NCBI GenBank assembly: GCA_031373225.1
Contig: JANMMM010000095.1
Location: 1-5,847, forward strand
Direction: 5' to 3'
Length of the DNA stretch: 5,847 bases
Source: JANOYJ01 sp031373225
GTDB taxonomy: Bacteria; Pseudomonadota; Alphaproteobacteria; Rhizobiales; Rhizobiaceae
How positions within the stretch are numbered: position 1 is the first letter of the stretch; every line of letters begins with the position of its first letter. Made by a program: the position numbers and the translations under genes. The notes below the pieces were generated by a model. That model was not told where the DNA came from. It saw only the letters and a list, made by a program, of their open reading frames with translations, and searched no databases. Shown piece by piece: positions 5,805-5,847 of the stretch.

Positions 5805-5847
5805 ATGGCCATTCTTCTCGTTCCGACCAATTTCGCCACCATCCAGC
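5805..5847 (+). CDS. Start of a truncated gene, possibly a beta-helix protein
   Basis: Only 14 codons are visible: MAILLVPTNFATIQ. The start is supported by AGGGAG 8 nt upstream. The pattern 'P-x-x-(F/Y)-x-T-I-Q' at the N-terminus is common where right-handed parallel beta-helix proteins (pectate-lyase-like, often carrying RTX repeats in alphaproteobacteria) begin, usually continuing as A-A-(V/I)-(D/N)-A-A. That reading is an inference from very few residues, and the rest of the gene lies outside the window. Confidence 0.65.
   Translation, partial: MAILLVPTNFATIQ

Overview
The window looks like chromosomal or accessory DNA from an alphaproteobacterium, most plausibly one of the Hyphomicrobiales (Rhizobium/Mesorhizobium-like). 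That rests on high-GC coding sequence, a serralysin/RTX architecture, a TraR-like LuxR protein and a perfect FNR/FixK-type box. The genus cannot be fixed from the sequence alone.

Layout, all genes on the + strand. (1) Positions 1-233 are an AT-rich leader with a perfect TTGAT-N4-ATCAA box placed about 41-42 bp before a plausible start point. (2) Positions 234-3218 encode a ~994-residue cysteine-free RTX protein. It has a serralysin (peptidase M10) fold signature, several blocks of calcium-binding nonapeptides and a type I secretion tail. All three zinc-binding histidines are replaced, so it reads as a secreted pseudoprotease. (3) Positions 3219-3747 are a ~530 bp gap without a convincing gene; it holds hairpins and a weak promoter candidate. 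(4) Positions 3748-4863 encode a 371-residue LuxR-type HTH regulator with a PAS-like segment and no visible autoinducer domain. (5) Positions 4860-4931 are a 23-codon ORF that overlaps the genes on both sides by 4 nt and contains a 14-bp perfect palindrome. (6) Positions 4928-5629 encode a 233-residue LuxR/TraR-type regulator with an acyl-homoserine-lactone-binding-like domain; no luxI synthase gene is visible. (7) Positions 5630-5804 are a regulatory gap with a lux-box-like inverted repeat next to a possible promoter. (8) From 5805 a new gene starts with a good ribosome binding site and runs off the window. Its first residues resemble the start of right-handed beta-helix proteins, a tentative reading.

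Working model (inference): two LuxR-type regulators, perhaps translationally linked through a tiny ORF, lie between two probable surface or secreted proteins. The upstream one may be switched on by low oxygen through an FNR/FixK-type activator. The downstream one may be controlled by the adjacent LuxR protein. The clearest novelty is the serralysin-like domain that kept its motif framework but lost exactly its zinc ligands.
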